This document shows positions 9,349 to 16,635 of a stretch of DNA of 64,000 nucleotides, piece after piece. Made by a program: the position numbers and the translations under genes. The notes below the pieces were generated by a model. That model was not told the DNA's origin. It worked only from the letters and a program-made list of their open reading frames with translations, and did not search any database. The stretch is from Metallococcus carri (lineage in GTDB: Bacteria; Actinomycetota; Actinomycetes; Actinomycetales; Dermatophilaceae), in assembly GCF_011440275.1 (NCBI RefSeq), contig NZ_JAAOIV010000006.1, forward strand, positions 168,540 through 232,539. The letters are read 5' to 3'. Position 1 is the stretch's first letter; each line of letters starts with the position of its first letter.

Positions 9349-10262
9349 TGTCGCTGCTCTTGGCGCACGATCGCGAGGGCGAGCTCACGCAGGTCTGCCG
9401 CGCCGGCCGGCAGCCAGTGGATGCGCGGGTCCGGCCGGAACCACGATCCCTGCCGCCGGACCAGCCTGCGGGTGGCCGCGGTGGTCTGCTCGATGGCCTC
9501 CCGCTCGGTGAAGTCACCGTCGAGTTGCTGGAGGGCTTGCTGGTAGCCGATCGCCCGGCTGGCGGTGCGCCCTGCGCGAAGTCCTTGCGGGACAAGGGAT
9601 TTCACTTCGTCCAGGAGTCCGTCGCGCCACATCTGCTCGGTGCGGGCGGCGATGCGTTGGTCGAGTGCGGCCGGGTCCGCGGTGAGGCCGATGGTGACGG
9701 TGGGTTCGGCATACTCCCGCCGAGGCATCGTCGCGCTGAACGGGCGCCCGGTGAGTTCGATGACCTCGAGCGCGCGCACGATGCGGCGGCCGTTGGTGGG
9801 CAGGATCGCGGCGGCGGCCTGCGGGTCCTGCTGCTCGAGCCGGGCGTGCAGGGCCTGGCTGCCGCGCTCGTCGAGCTCCTGCTCGAGCCGGCCCCGGACG
9901 GCCGGGTCGGTCGGTGGGATCTCGAGCACGTCCAGGGCGGCCCGCAGGTAGAGGCCCGAACCGCCGACGAGGATCGGGACGCGGCCGCGCTCGCGGATCG
10001 CAGTCAGGTCGGCACGCGAATCCCGTTGGTATGCCGCGACGCTCGCCTCCTGGGTCACGTCCAGCACGTCGAGTTGATGGTGCGGTATGCCGCGCCGCTG
10101 CTTGGGCTTGAGCTTCGCAGTGCCGATGTCCATGCCCCGATAGAGCTGGCTCGCGTCGGCGTTGACGATCTCGCCGTCGAGGGCCTCGGCGAGCTCCAGC
10201 GCGAGGTCGGACTTGCCGGTCGCCGTCGCGCCGACGACGGCGACGATCGGGTGGGACGGCAT
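9345..10262 (-). CDS. miaA: tRNA dimethylallyltransferase
   Basis: MiaA transfers a dimethylallyl group to N6 of A37 in tRNAs that read UNN codons; MiaB (18.5 kb) then methylthiolates the base. The 305-residue protein has the P-loop GATATGKSDLALELA, the DASQLYRGMDIGTAK motif and GGSGLYLRA. The frame stays open about 150 codons upstream through repeat sequence, but the ATG at 10262 directly precedes the P-loop strand (MPSHPIVAVVGATATGKS). It is the first gene of the miaA-dapF pair. Ile of RGIPHH uses the rare codon ATA, inside a GGCATAC word. Confidence 0.97.
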   Translation of the reverse strand: MPSHPIVAVVGATATGKSDLALELAEALDGEIVNADASQLYRGMDIGTAKLKPKQRRGIPHHQLDVLDVTQEASVAAYQRDSRADLTAIRERGRVPILVGGSGLYLRAALDVLEIPPTDPAVRGRLEQELDERGSQALHARLEQQDPQAAAAILPTNGRRIVRALEVIELTGRPFSATMPRREYAEPTVTIGLTADPAALDQRIAARTEQMWRDGLLDEVKSLVPQGLRAGRTASRAIGYQQALQQLDGDFTEREAIEQTTAATRRLVRRQGSWFRPDPRIHWLPAGAADLRELALAIVRQEQRQ

Positions 10263-10285
10263 ACGCCCAGTATCCCGCCCCCTAT

Positions 10286-10376
10286 CGCTGGTTGAGGGCT
10301 GGCCTTCTTCGCTGGTAGAGCGTTGTCCTTCTTCGCTGGTTGAGCGAGGGCCGAGGAACGAGGCCCGAGTCGAACC
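10286..10376. repeat. Dispersed GGTTGAG...GTCGAA repeats upstream of miaA
   Basis: This stretch has three imperfect copies of a short motif (TCGCTGGTTGAG or TCGCTGGTAGAG, preceded by CTTCT), closing with CGAGTCGAACCACC. The same family, with ends GGTTGAG and TCGAAACC, forms the arrays at 36.2-37.0 kb and 39.2-39.5 kb. It lies in the 370-bp gap between miaA and rtcB. The rest of that gap holds the small ORF and terminator listed next. Confidence 0.7.
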
Positions 10377-10439
10377 ACCCTCACCACCGAAATTCGTTGG
10401 CGCGCAGCACCCTTCGTCGCGCACACTCTCCGGGTGGAC

Positions 10440-10541
10440 ATGACTTCGGTGCCGACCAGCCCGCAGCGCAAGGACCCCCGCAGCTACCGCTGCGAGGGCA
10501 CCTTGCCCTGCGCGGACGCCGGCATACCGAAGGAGGAGTGA
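10440..10541 (+). CDS. Candidate 33-aa leader ORF upstream of rtcB
   Basis: An ATG at 10440 (or in-frame GTG at 10434) opens a 33-codon frame with genome-like codon choice, rich in Pro, Arg and Lys and holding two Cys. It ends in IPKEE and then TGA at 10541. A strong intrinsic terminator (10569-10594) follows 28 nt later, and rtcB starts about 90 nt downstream. I recognise no homologue. It may be a real small protein, a regulatory leader peptide or chance. No clear ribosome site is visible. Confidence 0.35.
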   Translation: MTSVPTSPQRKDPRSYRCEGTLPCADAGIPKEE

Positions 10542-10568
10542 ACGCTCGACCCGTTCACGACCACCCAG

Positions 10569-10594
10569 ACGCCCGGCGATCGTTCGCCGGGCGT
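10569..10594 (+). terminator. Intrinsic terminator/attenuator hairpin ahead of rtcB
   Basis: A perfect 11-bp stem (ACGCCCGGCGA, loop TCGT, TCGCCGGGCGT) is followed by TTT. It lies between the small ORF and rtcB, so it either ends the short upstream transcript or attenuates rtcB. Confidence 0.7.
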
Positions 10595-10632
10595 TTCGCA
10601 TGTCCGCGACCCACCGAAGGAGGATGAAGGAG

Positions 10633-11802
10633 ATGGAGAGAATCAATGACCGGCTGCTGAACTGGGCCAGCATCCTGGAGGACAACACTCGCGCGCAGGC
10701 GGAGCTGACGGCGTCGATGCCGTTCATCCACCCGCACGTCGCGCTGATGCCGGACGCTCACCTCGGCCGCGGCGCGACCGTGGGTTCGGTGATCCCGACG
10801 CTCGGCGCGATCATCCCGGCCGCGGTCGGCGTGGACATCGGCTGCGGCATGATCGCGGTGCGGACCCAGTTCGCGGCCGGTCAGCTGAGGGACGACCTCG
10901 GCACGCTCCGGCAGCAGATCGAGCGGTCGATCCCGTTGTCGGCCGGCGGTTTCAACCGCAAGGTCAGCCGGCAGCACACGCAGGATCGGCTGGACGAGTT
11001 GAGCACCCTCGCTCGCGAGGCGGGCTTCGACCCGGCGGCCTACGCCAAGCGGTGGGACCTGCAGCTGGGCACGCTCGGCTCCGGCAACCACTTCATCGAG
11101 GTCAGCCTCGACGAGCAGGACCGGGTGTGGCTGTTCCTGCATTCCGGCTCGCGGGGCGTGGGCAACCGGATCGCCGGACACCACATCAAGGTCGCCCAGG
11201 AGCAGGTCAGCAAGTGGTGGATCTCGTTGCCGGACAACGACCTTGCCTACTTGGTCGAGGGCACGGACGAGTTCGATCACTACCTGCGCGAGCTGCAGTG
11301 GGCGCAGCACTACGCCCTGCTCAACCGGGAGGAGATGATGGACCGCGTCGTCACCCAGGTGGAGCACTGGATGGGTGCGCCGGTGCAGCAGCAGGAGCGG
11401 ATCAACTGCCACCACAACTACACCGCGAGGGAGCGGCACTTCGGCAAGGAGGTGTGGCTGTCGCGCAAGGGCGCGATCAACGCCGAGCTCGGCCGTCCGG
11501 GGCTGATCCCGGGGTCGATGGGCACCGCGTCGTATGTCGTGGTCGGCAAGGGAAATCCGTTGTCGCTCAACAGCTCTCCGCACGGTGCGGGTCGTGAGTA
11601 CTCGCGGAGCCGGGCTCGCAAGACCTTCACGCAGGACCAGCTGCGGGAGGCCATGCACGGCATCGAGTACCGAGACACGGCGGCCTTCATCGACGAGATC
11701 CCGCAGGCGTACAAGGACATCGACGTGGTGATGCGGGACGCCGCGGACCTGGTCGAGGTCCGGCATACGCTCCGGCAGATCGTCAACGTGAAGGGCGACT
11801 GA
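10633..11802 (+). CDS. rtcB: RtcB-family RNA ligase
   Basis: RtcB seals RNA 2',3'-cyclic phosphate or 3'-phosphate ends to 5'-OH ends using GTP and Mn2+, in RNA repair. The 389-residue protein has the metal/GMP site motifs GVDIGCGM, GSGNHFIEV, LHSGSRG, NCHHNYTARE, PGSMGT and HGAGREYSR. The start is taken at ATG 10633, which has GAAGGAGG nine bases upstream; an ATG at 10624 would sit directly against that site. No rtcA, archease or RNA-damage partner is adjacent. A terminator follows its stop. Confidence 0.93.
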   Translation: MERINDRLLNWASILEDNTRAQAELTASMPFIHPHVALMPDAHLGRGATVGSVIPTLGAIIPAAVGVDIGCGMIAVRTQFAAGQLRDDLGTLRQQIERSIPLSAGGFNRKVSRQHTQDRLDELSTLAREAGFDPAAYAKRWDLQLGTLGSGNHFIEVSLDEQDRVWLFLHSGSRGVGNRIAGHHIKVAQEQVSKWWISLPDNDLAYLVEGTDEFDHYLRELQWAQHYALLNREEMMDRVVTQVEHWMGAPVQQQERINCHHNYTARERHFGKEVWLSRKGAINAELGRPGLIPGSMGTASYVVVGKGNPLSLNSSPHGAGREYSRSRARKTFTQDQLREAMHGIEYRDTAAFIDEIPQAYKDIDVVMRDAADLVEVRHTLRQIVNVKGD

Positions 11803-11804
11803 CG

Positions 11805-11843
11805 ACGGGCGGCGAACCTCTGCTGAGGAGATTCGCCGCCCGT
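11805..11843 (+). terminator. Hairpin terminator after rtcB
   Basis: Perfect 12-nt arms (ACGGGCGGCGAA and TTCGCCGCCCGT) begin 3 nt after the rtcB stop. The 15-nt loop contains a secondary CCTC/GAGG pairing. No U-tract follows, which is common in actinobacterial terminators. Confidence 0.7.
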
Positions 11844-11882
11844 TCGGCTCGCCTCGGCCGAGCTGCTGAATGACTGACCGGC

Positions 11883-11913
11883 TTGACCCTGGACCAGGTC
11901 GAGGGTCTTAGCT
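11883..11913 (+). promoter_or_regulatory. MerR-type promoter with 19-bp spacer
   Basis: A -35 TTGACC (11883-11888) and a -10 TTAGCT (11908-11913) are separated by 19 bp, the overlong spacer typical of MerR-family operators. The dyad GACCCT/AGGGTC lies between them. The GTG of the MerR-clamp gene is at 11921, about where transcription should begin, so the mRNA is probably leaderless and the gene autoregulated. Confidence 0.65.
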
Positions 11914-11920
11914 GTGCGAC

Positions 11921-12856
11921 GTGACGGACCTGTTGTCGATCGGGGAGCTGGCGCGCCGCTCCGGGCTGACCGTGAGCGCGCTGCGCTTCTATGACCGGGA
12001 GGGCGTGCTCGAGCCAGCCTTCGTCGATCCGAGCACCGGTTATCGACGGTATGCCGCGGCGCAGATCCGCGTCGCCACCGTCGTTGCGTCGCTGCGCCGA
12101 ATCGCGTTGCCGCTCAGCGAGATTCGCGCCGTCGTCGAAAACATCACCGACCACGATCTTGTGCGCGACGTCGTTGCTCAGCACCTCGACCGGCTCGCCG
12201 ACGGCCTGCGCGACGCGCAGCGCGAGGCGGCCCGACTGGACGGCATACTCGCTCCTCCGGGCGACGGCAGCGCGACCGTCGCGGCAGCCGACCTGCGCCG
12301 CCTGCTCGATGCCGTCACCTTCGCCGCCGCCACCGACCCCGAGCATCCGGTGCTCTGCGGCGTCCTGCTCGAAGCCGAACCCGGCCGCCTGCGTGCCGTC
12401 GCGACCGACCGTTACCGGCTCGCCGTGCACGAGGTGCCCGCCGACGTCGACGGGGTATGGCGGTGCGTCGCGCCCGCCGCGTGGGTCAGCGGCCTCCGCG
12501 AGCTCTCCGCGGCCACCACGATCAGCCTGACTGGCGAGACCGTCCGAGCCGTCAGCAACGGCGAAACCCGTTGGGCGACAACGATTGACGGTGACTTCCC
12601 CGACTACGCACGGATCCTGCCGACGGACGACCGCGCCGGGCAGCCGCTGGGCCAAATCACCACCACTCCCGCGGTCGACGGGCTGGTGCGGATCGACGAT
12701 CACGACGTCACGGTGCAGCGCGCGTTCCTGCTCGAGGCGACCGAGGCAGCCGACGGACAGGCCACTCTTGCGCTCGACGGCCCCATCACCCCCCTGGTGA
12801 TCCGCAGCTCCGACGGCGCGGTCAGCCTGCTCATGCCGGTGCGGACCGACCCATGA
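11921..12856 (+). CDS. MerR regulator fused to a DnaN (sliding-clamp)-like domain
   Basis: This 311-residue fusion has an N-terminal MerR helix-turn-helix (about residues 4-72: LLSIGELARRSGLTVSALRF and STGYRRYAAAQ), a short coiled-coil linker, and a domain resembling parts 2-3 of the DNA polymerase III beta clamp. The clamp-like hallmarks are DRYRLAVHE, DGDFPDYARILP and a C-terminal LLMPVR. MerR proteins bind stretched promoters, and one is visible just upstream. The clamp-like part may be a sensor or a DNA-polymerase-related docking surface; that is inference. The start is GTG at 11921, and its stop overlaps the next gene by 4 nt. Confidence 0.88.
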   Translation: MTDLLSIGELARRSGLTVSALRFYDREGVLEPAFVDPSTGYRRYAAAQIRVATVVASLRRIALPLSEIRAVVENITDHDLVRDVVAQHLDRLADGLRDAQREAARLDGILAPPGDGSATVAAADLRRLLDAVTFAAATDPEHPVLCGVLLEAEPGRLRAVATDRYRLAVHEVPADVDGVWRCVAPAAWVSGLRELSAATTISLTGETVRAVSNGETRWATTIDGDFPDYARILPTDDRAGQPLGQITTTPAVDGLVRIDDHDVTVQRAFLLEATEAADGQATLALDGPITPLVIRSSDGAVSLLMPVRTDP

Positions 12857-13134
12857 GTGTGCTGGTGCACGAATGCCGCACCTGCGGCCACAACGCGACC
12901 TGGCACGAGTCGCGCGAACGCGCCTACACCGCGTGCCGCTGCTGCATCGCCGGCACGGCCGATCCGGACCCGGAGCCCACGCTGCGCCCGACCTGGACCT
13001 CCCCTGGCGGCCGACTGGAGCCCCTCGCGCCCCCAGGAACGGTCCGCAACGAGCGAACCATGCACCAGACCGTCACCTGTGACTGCGAGGCGTGCCGGGC
13101 GGCATACGACCACCACTCGACGCGCTCCCCCTGA
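12853..13134 (+). CDS. Small Cys-rich zinc-ribbon-like protein
   Basis: The 93-residue product has cysteine pairs CRTCGH near residue 8 and CRCC near residue 28, and a C-terminal CDCEAC, a pattern suited to binding zinc. The middle is Pro-rich and probably unstructured. The ATG overlaps the MerR-clamp stop by 4 nt (ATGA), so the two are likely made together. I do not recognise the family, and no function can be given beyond association with the MerR-clamp regulator. Confidence 0.75.
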   Translation: MSVLVHECRTCGHNATWHESRERAYTACRCCIAGTADPDPEPTLRPTWTSPGGRLEPLAPPGTVRNERTMHQTVTCDCEACRAAYDHHSTRSP

Positions 13135-13153
13135 GCGGTGATCTACTAGAGGC

Positions 13154-14104
13154 GTGAGCATCTTTCGCCGCAAGCGGACCGCTCTGCCCGAGCCCGACCC
13201 GGAGGGTCCCCGCGACGAGCACCTGCCGATGCTGTCGGTCGACGAGGCCGCCGCGGTCGCCCGGCTCGTGCGCGAACGGCTCGCCATGCGCGGCCGCGAA
13301 GGAGTCGTCGGCGCCGGAGCATTGCGCCTGGACGACGGCACCGTGCTCGGGCTGCACAATCTCGCCACCGCCCTCGTCGGCCGCCCGTATGCCGAATGGC
13401 CGGCCGCCGTGGACCGTCACCTGCGGGTGCTGATGGACTCCTTCGACCGCTCGGTGACCACCGCGGCCGATCCCCGCTCGGTCTACGTGCGGCTGCGCGC
13501 CACCTCGGACCTGCCCGCCCCGGTGACCTACGACCCAGCCGAACCCCTGCCCGGCATTGTCGCGATCCTCGCGGTCGACGAGCCCCATGTCGTGCGCGAA
13601 CTGCTGAGCGGCGATCTCACCGAGGTGGGCGGCGACCGCGACACGGCTTATCGCAACGCGTGGGCCAATCTGGCTGCGCTCCCCGTGCCTGCGCATGACA
13701 CGATCACACCGGACACCGATGCGCCCAACTCGATGATCCACGTCTTCACCGCCGAGGATTTCTTCGGCGCGAGCCGGCTGGTGGTGCTGCCCTCGCTGCT
13801 CGAACGGGCGATGGGTGCGGCGATTCCGCCGCACGGCGTGCTCGTCGCGGTGCCCAACCGGCACCTGCTGCTCGTCCATTTCCCCCAGGACGAATCCGTG
13901 CTCCTGGCCGCCCACGCGATGATCGCGATCTCCCGCACCGAATCGAGCGGCCGGCCCGGGCCGATCAGCAGCGAGCTCTTCCACGTCACCCCGGATCTGG
14001 TCGGCACCCGCCTCAGCAGCACGACCGACGACGGCGTCAGCTTCGAGGTCACCGGCCCGGTGGAGGACATGTTCCGCTCCCTCGGGCTACTCGACGATCA
14101 GTAG
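13154..14104 (+). CDS. Hypothetical protein, possibly DUF1444-like
   Basis: This 316-residue soluble protein starts at GTG 13154, beginning SIFRRKR. It is acidic and has no signal peptide or membrane helix. It looks like two alpha/beta halves, the second including FTAEDFFGASRLVVLPSLLE and GVLVAVPNRHLLLVHFPQD. The layout recalls the YtpQ/DUF1444 group, but I am not certain. It is 19 bp after the zinc-ribbon gene and may share its transcript. It converges on trpS with a 7-nt overlap. Confidence 0.75.
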   Translation: MSIFRRKRTALPEPDPEGPRDEHLPMLSVDEAAAVARLVRERLAMRGREGVVGAGALRLDDGTVLGLHNLATALVGRPYAEWPAAVDRHLRVLMDSFDRSVTTAADPRSVYVRLRATSDLPAPVTYDPAEPLPGIVAILAVDEPHVVRELLSGDLTEVGGDRDTAYRNAWANLAALPVPAHDTITPDTDAPNSMIHVFTAEDFFGASRLVVLPSLLERAMGAAIPPHGVLVAVPNRHLLLVHFPQDESVLLAAHAMIAISRTESSGRPGPISSELFHVTPDLVGTRLSSTTDDGVSFEVTGPVEDMFRSLGLLDDQ

Positions 14105-15168
14105 GCCATCCCCATCACCGCCCGCACGGTCGCGAGCGTGGCCTCGGCGATCGCAGTGGCGCGCTCGTTGCCCTCGCGCAGCACTGCATGCAGGTATGCC
14201 GGGTCGCGCGCGAGATCCGCACGTCGACGCCGGTGCTCGGCCAGACCGTCGTTGATCGCTTGTGTCACAACGGCTTTCAGCTTCGCCGCGCCACCGTCAC
14301 CGATCTCGTCGGCGAGTGCGGCGGGGTCCTGGTCACGGAAGCCCGCGGCGATGGTGAGCAGGTTGGCGACCTCGGGACGCCGGTCAGGCTCGAAGGTGAT
14401 TCGGCGCTCACTGTCCGTGCGAGCTCCGCGAATCAGCATCGCGGTCTCGTCCGCCGTGGCACCCAGCCGGATGGTGTTGCCCCGGCTCTTGCTCATCTTG
14501 TGCCCGTCCACACCCTGCAGCAGCGGCGCCGAGGTCAACAGGGCGTCCGGTTCGGCGAAAACCGACTCACCGCCGGCATACCTGCGGTTGAAGCGGCGCG
14601 CGATGACGCGTGTCTGCTCGACATGCGGCAGGTTGTCGCGCCCCACCGGCACCACCGTGCCGTGGCAGAAGAGGATGTCGCATGCCTGGTGCACGGGATA
14701 GGTGAGCAGCAGACCGGACATGGGCCGCCCGTCGGTCGCCTCGAGCTCGGCCTTGACCGTGGGATTGCGGCGCAGTTCGGCCTCGGTCACCAGCGAGAGG
14801 AAGGGCAGCATCAACTGGTTCAGCGCGGGCACCGCCGAGTGGGTGAAGATCGTCGTCCGGGCGGGATCGATGCCGGCGGCGAGATAGTCCAGCAGACAGC
14901 CCATCACGTTGGCGCCGATGTCGCCGACACCGTCGCGGTCGGTGATGACCTGATAGTCCGCGATGATGACGAAAGACTCGATTCCCTTGTCCTGCAGGGC
15001 GATTCGGTTTCGGATGCTGGCGAGATAGTGGCCGATGTGCAGCGGTCCCGTCGGCCGGTCACCGGTCAGCACGCGCAGCCGATCACGGCCCGGTGCGGAC
15101 GGGTCGTCGATCAGCGCTTGCAGCGTGTCGCTGCGGACCTGGGCAGCCTGGAAGCTGTCGTCGGGCAT
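14098..15168 (-). CDS. trpS: Tryptophanyl-tRNA synthetase
   Basis: TrpS charges tRNA-Trp in the cytoplasm. The 356-residue class I synthetase has HIGH at residues 44-47 (GPLHIGHYLAS) and KMSKS in GVDGHKMSKSRG, plus the family stretch VGRDNLPHVEQTR. The frame is open 15 codons further upstream, but the ATG at 15168 has a clear AAGGAG site. About 145 nt upstream is an 11-residue leader peptide with adjacent Trp codons, followed by competing hairpins, so expression is probably controlled by Trp-dependent transcription attenuation. Some actinobacteria encode a second, auxiliary TrpS under similar control; which copy this is cannot be told here. Confidence 0.97.
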   Translation of the reverse strand: MPDDSFQAAQVRSDTLQALIDDPSAPGRDRLRVLTGDRPTGPLHIGHYLASIRNRIALQDKGIESFVIIADYQVITDRDGVGDIGANVMGCLLDYLAAGIDPARTTIFTHSAVPALNQLMLPFLSLVTEAELRRNPTVKAELEATDGRPMSGLLLTYPVHQACDILFCHGTVVPVGRDNLPHVEQTRVIARRFNRRYAGGESVFAEPDALLTSAPLLQGVDGHKMSKSRGNTIRLGATADETAMLIRGARTDSERRITFEPDRRPEVANLLTIAAGFRDQDPAALADEIGDGGAAKLKAVVTQAINDGLAEHRRRRADLARDPAYLHAVLREGNERATAIAEATLATVRAVMGMAY

Positions 15169-15218
15169 GGTGCTCCTTGTGGGTTCGTGCCCCACGCAGA
15201 CCTGCTGCACCACATGCG

Positions 15219-15276
15219 CATCGCCGCCTGCGAGAGGCGGCGATGAGTGATCTCGGGGTATGTCTCGTCGGGCCGC
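15219..15276 (-). promoter_or_regulatory. trpS attenuator: competing hairpins after the Trp leader peptide
   Basis: Read on the minus strand, a perfect 11-bp hairpin (arms at 15235-15245 and 15219-15229, loop 15230-15234) lies between the leader stop and trpS. Its first arm contains GCCGCCT. Directly after the leader stop codon is AGGCGGCC, which can pair with that arm instead and so act as an antiterminator. GGCCG, overlapping the leader's Trp/Pro codons, can in turn mask that element. This is the four-segment logic of ribosome-mediated attenuation. Confidence 0.75.
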
Positions 15277-15312
15277 CTACGAGGACGGCCACCACTGCTG
15301 GATGCGAGACAT
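15277..15312 (-). CDS. Trp leader peptide MSRIQQWWPSS
   Basis: An 11-codon ORF from ATG 15312 to TAG 15277 encodes MSRIQQWWPSS, with two adjacent Trp codons and then Pro. It stands alone upstream of trpS and ends just before the attenuator hairpins. Ribosome stalling at the Trp codons when charged tRNA-Trp is scarce would favour antitermination and raise trpS expression. Its coordinates are directly readable; its role is inferred from this arrangement and from known actinobacterial trp and trpS leaders. Confidence 0.8.
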   Translation of the reverse strand: MSRIQQWWPSS

Positions 15313-15317
15313 GGCGA

Positions 15318-16547
15318 TCAGGTTAGCCGACGGGCGTGGCGGCGACGCAGCAGCGGCAGGACGGCGGCAAGCAGCAGCGCGAGGACGACGAGGGTGGCGA
15401 CATAGCCGACGACACCGCTCCAGGCTGCCGCCGAGTAGGCGATGCCGGCCGTCGCGCCCAACACCGAGCTGCCGAGGTAGTAGGCGAACAGATAGAGCGC
15501 GCTCGCCTCGGCTCGGTGGCGGTGGGCGATCGAACCGACCCACCCGCTGGCCACCGCGTGCGCCCCGAAGAAGCCGGCGGTGAACACCAGTACGCCGGTG
15601 ATGACGCACACCAGATTGGCCGGCAGCGTGATGAGGACACCGACCAGACACACCACCTCGGAGACAACGAGCACCCGCTTGCGGCCGACCCGGTCGGCGA
15701 GGCGGCCCGCCATACCGGAGGAGACCGTGCCGGCCAGGTAGAGCAGGAAGACCAGGCCGACGACCGACTGCGGCAACGCGAAAGGCTTTGCCAGCAAACG
15801 GAATCCGAGCATGTTGTAGACCGCGACGAAGCCGCCCATGAGCAGGAAGGCGGTGCAATAGATCGCGAGCAGTCTCGGGTTGCGCAGGTGGTCGAGCACA
15901 TTGGCGGTGGTGACCCGCACACCGACCGGGTTCGCCTCGAAGTAGACCGAGCGCGGAGCCTGCGCGAGAAAGGCGCCGGTGAAGGCGAGGGCGGCCAGCG
16001 CCGCAGCCTCCAGCGCCCAGCGCCAGCTGGTGTGGTCGAGCACGAAGGACGCGAGCACCCGCCCGCTCAGGCCACCGATCGTCGTCCCGGCGACATAGCG
16101 ACCCATCGCGGCGCCGAGGTCGTCGCGGTGCACCTCCTCGGCGAGATAGGCCATCGCCGTGGCGGGCACCCCCGCGAGGGCGATGCCCTGCAGGCCACGC
16201 AGGGCGAGCAGCAGCGGCAGGTGGTGCGCGAGCGGCACGAGCAGGCCGAGGACGGCAGAGGTGAGCGCCGCGATCGCCATCGTGCGGACCCGGCCGAACC
16301 GCTCGGACAGCGCGCTCGCCGGGATGATCGCGAAGGCGAGCAGGCCGGTCGTCGCCGACACCGCGAGGGCTGCCGTCGCCGGGCCGGTGCGGAACTCGCG
16401 GGCGAGTTCGGGCAGCACGGCCTGGGCGGCATACATCGCGACGAAGGTCGCCATCCCGGCGGCGAAGAGCGCGAGGGTGATCTGGCGGTAGCCGGGTTCG
16501 CCGCGCCGGTAACCGGCGGCGGGGCTGCGCTGCGCGAGGTCGGTCAT
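15318..16547 (-). CDS. MFS transporter (drug/metabolite efflux type)
   Basis: This is a 409-residue major facilitator superfamily permease with 12 hydrophobic segments. The loop 2-3 motif LSERFGRVRTM and a second copy in the C-terminal half (GRLADRVGRKRVLVV) are present. The overall look resembles YnfM/AraJ-type exporters. It is transcribed away from the LysR gene at 16.6 kb across an 88-bp gap holding a palindrome, a classic regulator/transporter pair. The substrate is unknown. The stop lies only 5 bp upstream of the trpS leader ATG on the same strand. Confidence 0.92.
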   Translation of the reverse strand: MTDLAQRSPAAGYRRGEPGYRQITLALFAAGMATFVAMYAAQAVLPELAREFRTGPATAALAVSATTGLLAFAIIPASALSERFGRVRTMAIAALTSAVLGLLVPLAHHLPLLLALRGLQGIALAGVPATAMAYLAEEVHRDDLGAAMGRYVAGTTIGGLSGRVLASFVLDHTSWRWALEAAALAALAFTGAFLAQAPRSVYFEANPVGVRVTTANVLDHLRNPRLLAIYCTAFLLMGGFVAVYNMLGFRLLAKPFALPQSVVGLVFLLYLAGTVSSGMAGRLADRVGRKRVLVVSEVVCLVGVLITLPANLVCVITGVLVFTAGFFGAHAVASGWVGSIAHRHRAEASALYLFAYYLGSSVLGATAGIAYSAAAWSGVVGYVATLVVLALLLAAVLPLLRRRHARRLT

Positions 16548-16550
16548 GAT

Positions 16551-16567
16551 GCGACCAGTCTGGTCGC
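16551..16567. promoter_or_regulatory. Palindrome in the LysR/MFS divergent gap
   Basis: GCGACCA-GTC-TGGTCGC is a perfect 7-3-7 inverted repeat 3 bp upstream of the MFS start, in the intergenic region shared with the divergent LysR gene. It is a plausible operator for that regulator, though it does not follow the strict T-N11-A form. Confidence 0.45.
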
Positions 16568-16635
16568 GCGATCGTCATAGCGGAAATGCGTGACGGACAG
16601 ATGATTGATGCTGTTGGTGCATTAGCGTGATGGCC

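Noticed and set aside
10381..10560. Possible tRNA or other structural RNA upstream of rtcB
   Set aside because: No GTTCGA loop, acceptor stem or CCA-like end can be found; a small ORF plus terminator explains it better.
12853..13141. Alternative overlapping frames of 94 and 69 codons in the zinc-ribbon gene
   Set aside because: Only the first frame has ordered Cys pairs and a start coupled to the preceding stop.
15169..15312. T-box riboswitch upstream of trpS
   Set aside because: The conserved T-box bulge sequence is absent, while a Trp-codon leader peptide with competing hairpins is present.
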